Source: CAZSDP01 sp964605665
GTDB lineage: Bacteria; Planctomycetota; UBA8108; UBA1146
Assembly: GCA_964605665.1 (NCBI GenBank)
Contig: CAZSDP010000016.1
Span: forward strand, 44,917 to 108,916
Direction: 5' to 3'
Length of the DNA: 64,000 nucleotides
Translations under genes and position numbers: made by a program
In this document: positions 51,074 to 60,600 of the stretch, piece by piece
How positions within the stretch are numbered: position 1 is the first letter of the stretch
Layout of the letters: each line of letters opens with the position of its first letter
The notes under the pieces: model-generated
Database searches by the model: none
Told to the model about the DNA's origin: nothing
What the model saw: the letters and a program-made list of their open reading frames with translations, nothing else

Positions 51074-51478
51074 TCAGTTATCGGTCGTGGACTCCTCGTC
51101 ACTCTGACTCGCTTCGGAGGGCGGTTCTGGACGCGTGACAACATAGGCAACCGCCCCGACGAGAACTGCCGCTAGTCCATATTGAGCCGCGCGATGAGGA
51201 AGACTCCACACACTCACTGCTCCGATCACCGAGGTCATCACAACCGCGAGGATTTTTGCTCGGCGACCGATCGCCCCATGTTCCTCCCAATTACGAACCA
51301 TCGTTCCAAAGTGAGGGTGCTCCCGCAGCCACCGATGCCATCGCGGTGACCCTTTCGAGAAACAAGCGGCAGCCAGCAAAATAAAGGGCGTAGTTGGAAT
51401 GACCGGAAGAACTGCTCCGATCAAGCCGAGCAACAATGCTCCGAAACCACTCCCGAGCCAGAACCAACGCAACTCCAC
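51074..51478 (-). CDS. YbaN/DUF454-family inner-membrane protein
   Basis: 134 residues. The N-terminal signature GLIGAVLPVIPTTPFILLAA, then CFSKGSPRWHRWLREHPHFG and NWEEHGAIGRRAKILAVVMT, is that of the YbaN/DUF454 family, with three or four membrane segments. The C-terminal tail is acidic (SEASQSDEESTTDN). It converges with the pseudouridine synthase gene, leaving a 9-nt gap. The function of the family is unknown. Confidence 0.9.
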   Translation of the reverse strand: MELRWFWLGSGFGALLLGLIGAVLPVIPTTPFILLAAACFSKGSPRWHRWLREHPHFGTMVRNWEEHGAIGRRAKILAVVMTSVIGAVSVWSLPHRAAQYGLAAVLVGAVAYVVTRPEPPSEASQSDEESTTDN

Positions 51479-51801
51479 CGCTCCTTCTCACGACCCTCGA
51501 TGACTCTATCGCTCGCAAGAGCCGGCCCAGCAGCGCGCCGGCTCGTCGTCTATCCTGATTGCGAACACTCCAAACGAGTAGTTCTTTCACCGGAAAATCG
51601 CCGCAAAACAGGGCCAGGGCCCCAAATCGCGAGGATCTTAAGCAGTCGACGAAAAGGCCCAAACGAGTTCACAACTGGACCTTCGATCTGCTCCGCCAGG
51701 TGACTTTGTTCGGCTATGATGCAGCGTCGAATCTCGAGATTCGATTCAATAGCAAGGTGCGAGCATCTCAGGCACCTTCCATAAACCTCAAGGGAGCCAA
51801 A
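51479..51801. other. Upstream region of the HAD-crotonase fusion
   Basis: About 320 bp. The fusion frame is open from 51559 but lacks homology before 51802. No other feature seen; promoters of both divergent genes are expected here. Confidence 0.4.
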
Positions 51802-53832
51802 ATGTCGATCAATATACACGATCGTTCGATCCGTAAGATCGCGGTGATTGGTTCGGGGCAGATCGGCCCCGACATCGCCTTGCACTTCAGCAAGGTATTC
51901 GCACCACACGGTGTACCAGTCGTGGTGGTAGACATCTCGGAGACGGCACTGGAACAAGGGCGGGCTAAACTCGACAAGAAAGTCGACCGCGGCGTTTCGA
52001 CCGGCGCATTCACCGCCGAGGGTGCCGAAGCGATGAAAGCAAACGTGACCTTCACCACCGAGTACGAACAGATTCGGGGGAGTGACTTGGTCGTCGAGGC
52101 CGCGACCGAGGATCGCGAATTGAAGGGTCGCATATTCAAGCAGATCTCTGAACTCGTCGATCCGGAGGCGATCCTCACTTCCAACAGCTCTCACCTCGAA
52201 CCAGAGGTCATCTTCGAACCTCTTAGCGATCGATCTCGTACCCTCGTCGTTCACTACTTCTTTCCCGCAGAACGCAATCCAGTCGTGGAGGTTGTTCCTG
52301 GCGCCGAAACCGATCCAAGCATCGCTCGGTCCGTTGCGGAGTTCTACGAATCGATCGGCAAAGTGCCGATCACGGTTGGCAGCCGCTATGGCTATGCGAT
52401 CGACCCCATCTTCGAGGGCCTCTTCCTCGCTTCTGCTCTCCTGGTGGAAGAAGGAGTGGCGACCAGTAAAGAGGTCGATGCAGTGGCCTGCGAAGCACTT
52501 GGCTATACCGTCGGACCCTTTACCGCGATGAATCTCACCGGTGGAAACCCGATCACGAACGTGGGCCTCGACCACTACACCACCAAGATCCACTCCTGGT
52601 TCAGATCACCTCAGATCCTCAAAGACGCTGTCGCCTCCGGCTCGAAGTGGGAAACTCCCGGCCGCGGAGAGACTGTCGAAGTCGATGAAGCGAAGCGAGT
52701 CCAGATAACTGAAGCATTGCGCGGAGCTTACTTCGGCATCGTCGGTGAGATCGTCGATTCAAAGATCTCCAACATCGCGGATCTCGACATGGCAGTTGAA
52801 ATCGCGCTCGATATGTTCGGGCCATTCCGATTGATCAATCGCCTTGGGGTTTCTGAAGCTCTTCGGCTGGTCGGCAATTATGCGGAGAAGAATCCCGGCT
52901 TTCCGATCCCTCAATGCATTCAAGAGCAAGCTCGAGCAGAAGCGCCCTTCGAAATCCCCACGGTACTCAGGCGTGACGAAGGAAACGTCGCTGTCCTGAC
53001 AATCCGACGCCCTAAAGCGCTGAATGCCCTGAACAATCTGGCTTTTGACCAAATCGAAAACCATATCCGAGCTATCGAAGCCGATCCCAACATCGTCGGT
53101 GCTGTCATCACCGGCTTTGGAATCAAAGCGTTTGTATCGGGAGCCGATGTTCACTTCCTCGCGAAGATCGACTCCGCCAAGATGGGAGAAGAGACCTCTT
53201 GGGGCTCCAATCAATCGCTACTCGTGGTCGAGAACTGCCAGAAGCCAGTGGTCTGTGCGATGAATGGACTCGCCTTCGGTGGCGGTAACGAGTTGGCGAT
53301 GTCTTGCAACGCAAGGATCGCTCGCGCTGGACAGAAAGTCTTCGTTGGACAACCCGAGGCAAACCTCGGCATCATCCCCGGAGCGGGCGGCACACAGCGA
53401 CTACCGCGCTGGGTCGGAGTCGAAGCAGCCGCGAAAATCATCCGGACGGGACGTCCTATCTCGAGCGCAGAAGCACTGAACCTCGGACTCATCTCAAAGG
53501 AGATTGCAGGAACGAATCGCCAGTTGGTCGAGGCGGCGATCGAGATGATCCAAGACTCCGCGAATGGAAGTCAGCCGTTACCTGCAATCGAGAAAGGGCC
53601 GATTCAAGTCCCTGAGGCTTTGGAGCCCGTTGAGCTCGGGCATCTCTCTACTGCTGTCGATGCGATCTTGACTCGAGCAGTCCTCGAAGGTTGTCGCATG
53701 CCCCTCGAAGATGGGCTTCGGTTTGAAGCGAAGATGTTTGGAGAAGTTTGCTCGACTCAAGATTTCAAGATCGGCGTCACGAACTTCATCGAGAATGGTC
53801 CGCGATCACGAGCGACTTTCGTCCATCGATAG
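51802..53832 (+). CDS. 3-hydroxyacyl-CoA dehydrogenase/enoyl-CoA hydratase fusion
   Basis: 676 residues from ATG 51802. The order is the reverse of FadB: the NAD-binding dehydrogenase comes first (KIAVIGSGQIGPDIALHFSK; TSNSSHL; HYFFPAERNPVVEVVPG with the catalytic His-Glu region), with its C-terminal helical domain to about residue 390 (KVPITVGSRYGYAIDPIFEG). A crotonase domain follows at about 400-640 (VAVLTIRRPKALNALNNLAF; FVSGADVHFLAKID; NGLAFGGGNELAMSCNARIA with one catalytic Glu; GQPEANLGIIPGAGGTQRLP with the other). Both active sites look intact, so it should do two steps of fatty-acid beta-oxidation or of a related acyl-CoA pathway. Similar fusions occur in archaea and planctomycetes. 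Not next to a thiolase. Confidence 0.92.
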   Translation: MSINIHDRSIRKIAVIGSGQIGPDIALHFSKVFAPHGVPVVVVDISETALEQGRAKLDKKVDRGVSTGAFTAEGAEAMKANVTFTTEYEQIRGSDLVVEAATEDRELKGRIFKQISELVDPEAILTSNSSHLEPEVIFEPLSDRSRTLVVHYFFPAERNPVVEVVPGAETDPSIARSVAEFYESIGKVPITVGSRYGYAIDPIFEGLFLASALLVEEGVATSKEVDAVACEALGYTVGPFTAMNLTGGNPITNVGLDHYTTKIHSWFRSPQILKDAVASGSKWETPGRGETVEVDEAKRVQITEALRGAYFGIVGEIVDSKISNIADLDMAVEIALDMFGPFRLINRLGVSEALRLVGNYAEKNPGFPIPQCIQEQARAEAPFEIPTVLRRDEGNVAVLTIRRPKALNALNNLAFDQIENHIRAIEADPNIVGAVITGFGIKAFVSGADVHFLAKIDSAKMGEETSWGSNQSLLVVENCQKPVVCAMNGLAFGGGNELAMSCNARIARAGQKVFVGQPEANLGIIPGAGGTQRLPRWVGVEAAAKIIRTGRPISSAEALNLGLISKEIAGTNRQLVEAAIEMIQDSANGSQPLPAIEKGPIQVPEALEPVELGHLSTAVDAILTRAVLEGCRMPLEDGLRFEAKMFGEVCSTQDFKIGVTNFIENGPRSRATFVHR

Positions 53833-53875
53833 AGAAGGCAAACCCTCATCGTTCTATTGAGGATTCCAAGTAAAC

Positions 53876-53915
53876 AATCGGGGGCAGATCGTTCTACCGA
53901 TCTGCCCCCGATTTT
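53876..53915 (+). terminator. Strong Rho-independent terminator
   Basis: Perfect 15-bp stem (53877-53891 with 53898-53912), extended by an A-T pair, 6-nt loop, then TTT. Lies between the convergent fusion gene and adk. Confidence 0.9.
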
Positions 53916-53999
53916 CATGTCACTCTCACCCTGCATCTAGAACGATTCTCTCTGCGGTGACCAGGAGATGCCGGTACCAATCGATACCGCGATCAGGGC

Positions 54000-54584
54000 T
54001 TAAGAATCCAATTTCAGAGCTGCGACGATGCGAGCACGCACCTCTTCGATCGTGCCCACCCCATCAATCCGGTGCACCCGAGTGTTTCCTCGCTGTTCGT
54101 ACCATCCGACACAAGGCTCCGTCTCTTCACGATATACGTGAAGACGATGCAGAGCCTTGTCGCGATCTTGATCATCTGCCCGACCGGAGGTTTTACCTCG
54201 CTCAGCGATCCGATTGAGAAGCTCTTCCTGATCGACCTCCAGAACCACGACGTCATCGGCTTGCCGGTTTAGACCGCTCAAGATTCTCTCCAAGGTTGCC
54301 GCTTGGGAGACATTTCGCGGATATCCATCGAGGAGCTCTCCACCGACCATGTCTTCCCGAGAGAGCCTCTCTTCAACCATTTGGTCGGTCACTTCATCGG
54401 GGACGAGCGCTCCCGAAGCGAGAATCTCTTTCACCCTGATCCCGAGCTCTGTTTCGCGACCGATATGATCGCGGAACATGTCACCAGTCGAAATGTGGGG
54501 AAGCTCCAAAGCGTTGAGGAGAAACTCCGCTTGGGTGCCTTTTCCACAGCCAGGAGGACCAAACAGAATGACCGTTCGACTCAT
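54000..54584 (-). CDS. adk: Adenylate kinase
   Basis: 194 residues. Interconverts ATP + AMP and 2 ADP. P-loop GPPGCGKGTQ (9-18), ISTGDMFR, the DGYPRNVSQA (AMP-binding) motif, and RADDQDRDKALHRLHVYREE in the short LID-less form. No Cys4 zinc LID is present, as in the short bacterial type. ATG 54584 has GGAG five bases upstream. No ribosomal or secY gene is adjacent, which is unusual for adk in many bacteria but not unknown. Confidence 0.96.
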   Translation of the reverse strand: MSRTVILFGPPGCGKGTQAEFLLNALELPHISTGDMFRDHIGRETELGIRVKEILASGALVPDEVTDQMVEERLSREDMVGGELLDGYPRNVSQAATLERILSGLNRQADDVVVLEVDQEELLNRIAERGKTSGRADDQDRDKALHRLHVYREETEPCVGWYEQRGNTRVHRIDGVGTIEEVRARIVAALKLDS

Positions 54585-54791
54585 GCTTTCTCCGATTCGA
54601 TCCAGTGCTTCCGCACTCTCTCAAGAACGATCGTCGAGAAGCGATGCTAGAGTTCACATCGCGCAACTTGACGTCGTCCCCCTCGATTTCAGGACTTCAC
54701 TGACGGTCCGATCGGGGTCGCCTCGAAGTCCCTCGCGTCAACTGCAGGAACCATTCTGGTAGAAGAAGAAATCGCTACAAGGGACATTTTC

Positions 54792-55694
54792 TCATCCGCC
54801 GCCTGACGCCAATTCTTCGGCGATGATCTTTTCCAGGTATTCACGATAGGGAGAGTATGGGATCGCGTTGACTGCCTTTTGAAAACCCCCGAGGTCGATA
54901 CATCCTGCGCGGTAGGCGACCTCTTCCAGGCACGCGATCTTCATTCCTCTCTCTGCCTCTTGAGCGGCGACGAATGCGCTCGCTTCGAGGAGACTGCGAT
55001 GAGACCCGGCATCGAACCAGGTCACCTCCCCCCCAATTTGCTTCACTTGAAGGAGACCATCGACCAGATACGATCGATTCAAATCGGTGATCTCAAGCTC
55101 TCCACGATGGGAAGGAGTGAGTTGCCGAGCCCGTTCAATCACTGTTTCGTCGTATATGTAAAGTCCTGGGACGGCGTTACAGCTTCGTTGCTCTCTTGGT
55201 TTCTCCTCAAGTCCGACCGGTCGGCCCCGAGAATCGAGTTCGACAACGCCATATTGCCCGGGGTCCTCCACCGACAGAGCGAAGATCTGGGCGCCGGCGT
55301 TGAACTCCACGAGGACCTGATCGAAGCCGAAATCCCCACTGAACAAGTTGTCCCCGAGAATCAATGCGATCCGATCTTCACCGATGAACTCCTCACCCAA
55401 CAAAATTGCGTGGGCAATCCCCTTCGGCTCCTCCTGAAGGCGATATTCGATCGATATTCCCCACTGGTGACCATCGCCGAGGAGTTCCTGAAACCTCGGA
55501 CGATCTTGAGGTGTGGAGATCAGGAGGATCTCGCGAATCCCCGCAGCGATCAGGGTTGCCAGTGGATAGTAGACCATCGGCTTATCGTGAACCGGCAGAA
55601 GCTGCTTGCTCACCACCCGAGAGAGAGGATAGAGCCGAGAACCTCTACCACCGGCGAGAAGAACTGCTTTCTCAACTCTTTGGTGGCCGCTCAC
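54792..55694 (-). CDS. rfbA: Glucose-1-phosphate thymidylyltransferase
   Basis: 300 residues. Makes dTDP-glucose, first step to dTDP-rhamnose. The nucleotide-binding start is KAVLLAGGRGSRLYPLSRVV, followed by KQLLPVHDKPMVYYPLATLI, LILGDNLFSGDFGF, VELDSRGRPVGLEEKP and TWFDAGSHRSLLEAS. The open frame extends upstream to 55880, but GTG 55694 (GGAG about seven bases upstream) places the start just before the homology and downstream of the rfbB stop at 55745. It is the second gene of a two-gene minus-strand unit with rfbB. The rfbC and rfbD partners are not in the window. Confidence 0.93.
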   Translation of the reverse strand: MSGHQRVEKAVLLAGGRGSRLYPLSRVVSKQLLPVHDKPMVYYPLATLIAAGIREILLISTPQDRPRFQELLGDGHQWGISIEYRLQEEPKGIAHAILLGEEFIGEDRIALILGDNLFSGDFGFDQVLVEFNAGAQIFALSVEDPGQYGVVELDSRGRPVGLEEKPREQRSCNAVPGLYIYDETVIERARQLTPSHRGELEITDLNRSYLVDGLLQVKQIGGEVTWFDAGSHRSLLEASAFVAAQEAERGMKIACLEEVAYRAGCIDLGGFQKAVNAIPYSPYREYLEKIIAEELASGGG

Positions 55695-55744
55695 ATCCTT
55701 CTCCCGTTCAGTCGAGACACGCTCGTCACTGATCGACGCGCTTC

Positions 55745-56809
55745 TTACCGATCCCCATAGAGCCGATCGTAAAACTCTCGGTAGCTGCCATCGGTCACCG
55801 CCCCCAACCACTCTTCGTGAGAGAGATACCATTCGACAGTCTTTCGCAGGCCCTCCTCGAAATCGACCGAAGGCCGCCAATCGAACTCCGTGGAGATCTT
55901 ACTGGTATCGATGGCATAACGTCTATCGTGCCCAGGCCGATCAGAAACGTGAGTGATCAATTCTCTGCGTGGAAAGGCGAGGGGCTCCATCAACTCATCA
56001 ACCAAGTCGCAAACTGCCTCGACCACCTCGAGGTTTTTCTTCTCACAATTGCCACCAATACAATAGGTCTCCCCAACTCGGCCTCGTGCCAGCACCTCTA
56101 ACAGTGCCGAGCAGTGATCGGAGACAAACAACCAATCGCGAACGTGTTGGCCGTCTCCATAGATCGGTATCGAACGGCCTTCCTTGGCGTTCAAGATCGC
56201 CAACGGGATCAGCTTCTCAGGGAACTGAAAGGGACCGTAGTTATTGGAGCAATTGGTGATCAAAACTGGCAGCTGGTGGGTGTGGAACATCGCTCTCGTC
56301 AGATGATCAGCTGCAGCTTTACTCGCCGAATATGGTGATCTTGGCTGGTAGGGGGAGTTCTCTCGAAAAGATCCTGTCTCCCCGAGTTCTCCAAACACCT
56401 CATCGGTGCTGATCTGGAGAAATCGTCGATCCTCTCCTGCTATCCCACCGTCATCACCCCAATGCTTGCGCGCGACTTGAAGTAAGCAGTGGGTTCCCAA
56501 CACGTTGGTACCAACGAATTGGTCCGATTCGAGAATGCTCCGATCGACGTGAGACTCCGCGGCAAAGTTGATCACCGTGTCGAAATGCTCCTCTGAAAAG
56601 ATGCGTTCGAGCAGAGCCTCGTCCGAGATATCGCCTTTGACGAATCGAAAACGAGAGTCCCCCTGCAGATCGGCGAGGTTCATCAAGTTTCCAGCGTAGT
56701 TGAGCTTATCGAGACAGACGAGGCGTGCATCGGAGAGAGCCCGGTGCGCCGCTTTCACGAAATTCGAACCGATGAAGCCACAGCCACCGGTGAGCAGAAT
56801 CCGCTGCAT
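55745..56809 (-). CDS. rfbB: dTDP-glucose 4,6-dehydratase
   Basis: 354 residues. Short-chain dehydrogenase fold: ILLTGGCGFIGSNFVKAA (NAD binding), INFAAESHVDRSI, the STDEVFGEL Thr-Asp-Glu triad and the YSASKAAADHL Tyr-Lys pair, then NCSNNYGPFQFPEKLIP and RDWLFVSDHCSALLEVL. Converts dTDP-glucose to dTDP-4-keto-6-deoxyglucose. ATG 56809 (MQRILLTGG) has GGGGAG just upstream; earlier in-frame starts lack homology. It lies 50 nt upstream of rfbA. Together they point to a deoxysugar in an O-antigen or glycoprotein. Confidence 0.96.
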   Translation of the reverse strand: MQRILLTGGCGFIGSNFVKAAHRALSDARLVCLDKLNYAGNLMNLADLQGDSRFRFVKGDISDEALLERIFSEEHFDTVINFAAESHVDRSILESDQFVGTNVLGTHCLLQVARKHWGDDGGIAGEDRRFLQISTDEVFGELGETGSFRENSPYQPRSPYSASKAAADHLTRAMFHTHQLPVLITNCSNNYGPFQFPEKLIPLAILNAKEGRSIPIYGDGQHVRDWLFVSDHCSALLEVLARGRVGETYCIGGNCEKKNLEVVEAVCDLVDELMEPLAFPRRELITHVSDRPGHDRRYAIDTSKISTEFDWRPSVDFEEGLRKTVEWYLSHEEWLGAVTDGSYREFYDRLYGDR

Positions 56810-57386
56810 AAACTCCCCTATCTCTACCTCCGAGGTGGAGCGGGTCGCAGAGCGCGACACCGGAGCTGACCACGTCAAATTCGAGTTTGCGTGGGTGAAT
56901 TGTCCATTTTGCGCCGTTTTGCTGCCAGAAGAAGTGCTTCAGCGGGGCTCGATATCGAGAATTTCCAGAGCTCGAATTTCCCCGATTTCAGGCCAGATTC
57001 CACAGCGGACCCAGAGGCACTTCGTTTGCCCATAAACCCTTGTAAGAATAAGGCTTAACGGCAGTCGAGGCATTCCCCTCTCCACCACATTTGACCCGCT
57101 TCTAGACACCCCCTGACCCGCCGGAGATGGCAAGAAAGTGCGAGAATTGGCGAATTGGGGGGTTTTCGCTTCGGCAGATTGAGGCACAATCTCCCGCCGT
57201 CGGCGAGTGCCGACTGGCCGTCCTGTGCATCGAGAGGCCCAGCTCCCCCTCAGGGAGCCTCGAGGCTATTGAGCACTTGGACGGGGAAATGCGATGGACA
57301 GGCTCCGTCGGCGGGGATAGGTCCCAGAGCCGAAGCCGTCAGAAAAATTGGTCGGGTGCGCGACTCTCACGGAAAGGTGCGAGGAG
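56810..57386. other. Region upstream of the histone gene
   Basis: 577 bp, divergent between rfbB and the histone gene. No convincing protein. Several small dyads are visible in the second half, such as GTCGGC-GAGT-GCCGAC and a 12-bp palindrome AGCCTCGAGGCT, so the histone mRNA may have a long structured leader. Confidence 0.4.
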
Positions 57387-57587
57387 ATGGCCAAGAAGAA
57401 AGATCTCGAAATGTTGATTGTCGGGAGCAAGGCCAAGGCCGCTCTCAAGGAATTCGATGTCAATGTCGCGAGCGATGCGCTCGAAGGCTTGAACACAGTG
57501 ATTCACTGGTACATCGAGCAGGCAGCCTCACGAGCTCAGGCAAACGGTCGTAAGACCGTCAGAAATCACGATTTCATCGTGGGGTAG
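57387..57587 (+). CDS. Small bacterial histone-fold protein
   Basis: 66 residues. MAKKKDLEMLIVGSKAKAAL opens the protein; the middle is a histone-fold-like helix (FDVNVASDALEGLNTVIHWY), then IEQAASRAQANGRKTVRNHD closes it with the GRKTVRNHD motif, very like the loop-2 RKT-x3-D motif of archaeal and bacterial histones. It is the right size for the single-fold bacterial histones described for Bdellovibrio and found in planctomycetes. ATG 57387 is the start; AAGGTG lies eight bases upstream. A perfect 16-bp terminator follows. Histone identity is strong from pattern; DNA bending or wrapping is inferred. Confidence 0.82.
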   Translation: MAKKKDLEMLIVGSKAKAALKEFDVNVASDALEGLNTVIHWYIEQAASRAQANGRKTVRNHDFIVG

Positions 57588-57629
57588 TGAAGATCGGGGT
57601 CTGACCCCCTTCTTTGATCTCTGCAAATG

Positions 57630-57665
57630 AAACCCGCTCCTTCACTTCTGTGAAGGAGCGGGTTT
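57630..57665. terminator. Strong hairpin between the histone and regulator genes
   Basis: Perfect 16-bp stem (57630-57645 with 57650-57665) and 4-nt loop, ending in GGGTTT then CTCTTTC on the plus strand. Serves the histone gene and probably the convergent regulator gene. Confidence 0.9.
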
Positions 57666-57698
57666 CTCTTTCGAACGGGAGATCAGATCTCGATCACC

Positions 57699-60600
57699 TC
57701 AACGTTCCGTCTCGAAGTCCTCTCTCTTGACCTTGTACTTCTTGATCAAGGTGCTGAGCTGAGGACGGTGGACCCCTAACGAAGCGGCAGCTTTCGTGAT
57801 ATTGCCGCCACTCTTGAACAACTCAGAGGTGATGAATCTCCGCTCGAGAGTGGCCTTTGCCTCCTTGAGTGTCGAGCCTGTGGCCGTGAGCTCCGAGATC
57901 TCTGAATCGAGAACAAACGGTTTCGCCTGAAAGACCTGCGAACCGAGATTTCTAAGGTGCTCAACCTCTTCCCGGTCACTGAGTGAATGCGCGGAAACTC
58001 GAAGCGACACCTCTTCTTGCTCCGGTAGCCCTTGCCGCCCTCGAAGTTCGGTCAATTCAGCGGCAAGACTCTCACGACGCGCTCGGAGTGTCTCCAGATC
58101 GATCCCAGCGATCACGACCACGTAGCGATCTCCACCTAAGCGGACCACAACAGATTGCTCCGAACCGAAACTGGAGAGAAAGTCTCTCTCCAGTTGGTCG
58201 TTACCCCGTGTTCGTAACAGCAGATCAAACCCTGGAATGACGATCTCCATCACTCCGAGAGTGCGATGCTCCGCGACGACCTCGAGGAAGTTCTCTAACT
58301 CGAGATCGAAGCCAGCCGGGGTCAAAATCGTCGTCCCAGCGAAACAGCGCACCTCCCGCACTCTGGCGAGAGCTTCCAGCTGCCCACGGCTCAGAGACAA
58401 CAATTGCTCCAGAAGGCCGATTTCAGATTCGGTGAAGACATTGCCCGCGGATGGACGTTCTAGATAGAGAGCCCCGCAGAAGATCCCCGGACGGTCGATC
58501 GGCACAATCACCAGACTTCGACTCCGAACAGGACCTTCCGAAACCAAACTCGCGACTAACTGGTCCCAACCACTTTCTGAGGAATTGACCGGTTGATTCT
58601 CCTCGATCGCCTGCATCACCAGCTTGAATGCGAGTCGATCAGGAGCCGCCCACTCCTCCTCAGGTCCCATATCACTCTGAGCGAGTGCGAGCCCGCCGCT
58701 CTTCGTCGACTCCCAGAGGAACCCGCGAGGAGCAGGAACCAACCGCCGTGACTCCGCGAGAAGCAAGTCTGCCCACTCCTCGACAGACTTCGCTGAGGCC
58801 AAGGCATCGAGAGCACTCAACACGCTCGCGATGACGGCGTCCCCTTCCTTCTCCGGAGCGGGGAGCGCTCGCGCTGGTCCACGGGAAGTTGGTTCGGGAA
58901 GCATTGCGGGGGTGACACTCGGTCGTCCCGATGCTTCTTTCTGAAAGCGCTGAAGATCATCGAGGAAGTTCTTACGGCGACGGTCGTCGTGGTAAACCAC
59001 TCGCATATCTTCCGACAGCCCCTCGGAAATCTCCTGCAGAATTCTCTCCGCGCGCGCATAACACTCACGCGCAGGCTCGAACTCCAAATTGCTTTGGTGG
59101 GTTCGAGCCATCGCCGACTCGAGTTCAAACTGAAGCGGCAGGAGAGTGCCGCCGGCGACAAGCTCCAAACCGCGACGGTACGACTCCAAAGCCCGCTCCG
59201 GGGTACCACCCTTCAATTGCCGGGCGATTCCCCCTTTCAACATGTGACCCCGAACTTGCAATGGGATCGCCTGCATCTCTTCTGCAAGGAGCAGTCCCTT
59301 GGCAATCCGCTTCAACGCTCCGTCGATCTCTTCTCGTTCGACCAGGAGCATTCCCAAATCGAGGTGGCTTGCAGATTCGAGTTTTCCCAATCCCCTTCTT
59401 TGGGCGATCTCTAGAGCACGGCGGAACTCGCGGTCTGCCTCTTTCCATGAACCCCTGAGGAAGTACAAGTTTCCGAGAAGTCGATGTCCTTCTCCTTCGA
59501 GGTCGCTGAGATTGAACTCTTGAGCGAGAATGAGGATTTGCTTCGCGAGGCTCTCGACTTGCTTACGCTCACCGAGGTCATAGTAGACCCAACCGAGGTG
59601 CAAGAACGCTCTGACGATCCCCGCCGTCGAACCGTATCGTTCTGAGTTAGAGACCGATCGCTTGAAGTAACGAATTGCACGCTCGTAGTCGCCATTATGT
59701 CCGTAGAGCGACCCGATCGAATTCAGGGTTGGGCTGAGACCCTCTTTGTCACCGATTCGCTCCCGCAAGTGGAGACAACGGCGGAAGTGATCGAGGCTGC
59801 GAAGGAAGTCGCCCGAGTTGCGATAGACCTTTCCCAGCAATCCGTAGGTGGTCGCGAGAGCGGAAACGTCCTGGGTTCGAGAGATCCCTTCGAGAGCTCT
59901 AAAGAGGTAGCGAGCAGCCCTAAAGTGATTCCCTCGATCGTAGTAGACCCCACCCAAGATGCGGAGCACGCGAGCGAGCTGAACGTCATCTCCGATTTCC
60001 TCGACCTGCTCCAGCAAGGTTTGATAACCGTGAATCGCCGAGACCATGTCTCCACGAGCACGATGGGAATCCGCCAACACCTCCTGAAGACTTGCGCGTT
60101 GCTCCCGCACTCCGGAGGACTCGGGATTCTCCATTCCTTCGAGATCTTTCAAACCACGCAAGCAGAGACTAATCGCCCGCTTTGGGTCTTGGCGGAGCAA
60201 TCGGAGACGTGCACGCATTTCACTGATGCGAGCATCGAAGAGAGCTCCGGCCTCCGCCACCGCATCGCGTGGCAACCGGTTCAGTACTTTGAGCCCCTTC
60301 AGGGGCTCGTTGAGCCTGCGATACAGGTCTGCGAGATGAAGAGCGGCATTCACTCTCTGATCCGCGGTGAGATCGGTCACCTCGAGGTATTGTTTGACGT
60401 GGGTCTTGGCGATCGAGATCTCGCCGTGGTCCGCTTCTAGGCGGCTGAGCTCGAGCAGTAACTCCAACTTCTGAGGAGCATCTTCCTTCGACTCGATGAG
60501 AGGAAAGAGCTCTCTCAAAATCGCGACCGCGAGCTCACCCGCATAACCGCGCGCAAAGTAACGAGCTGCAGCGACACCGTAAGGTAACGCACTGCGCGGA

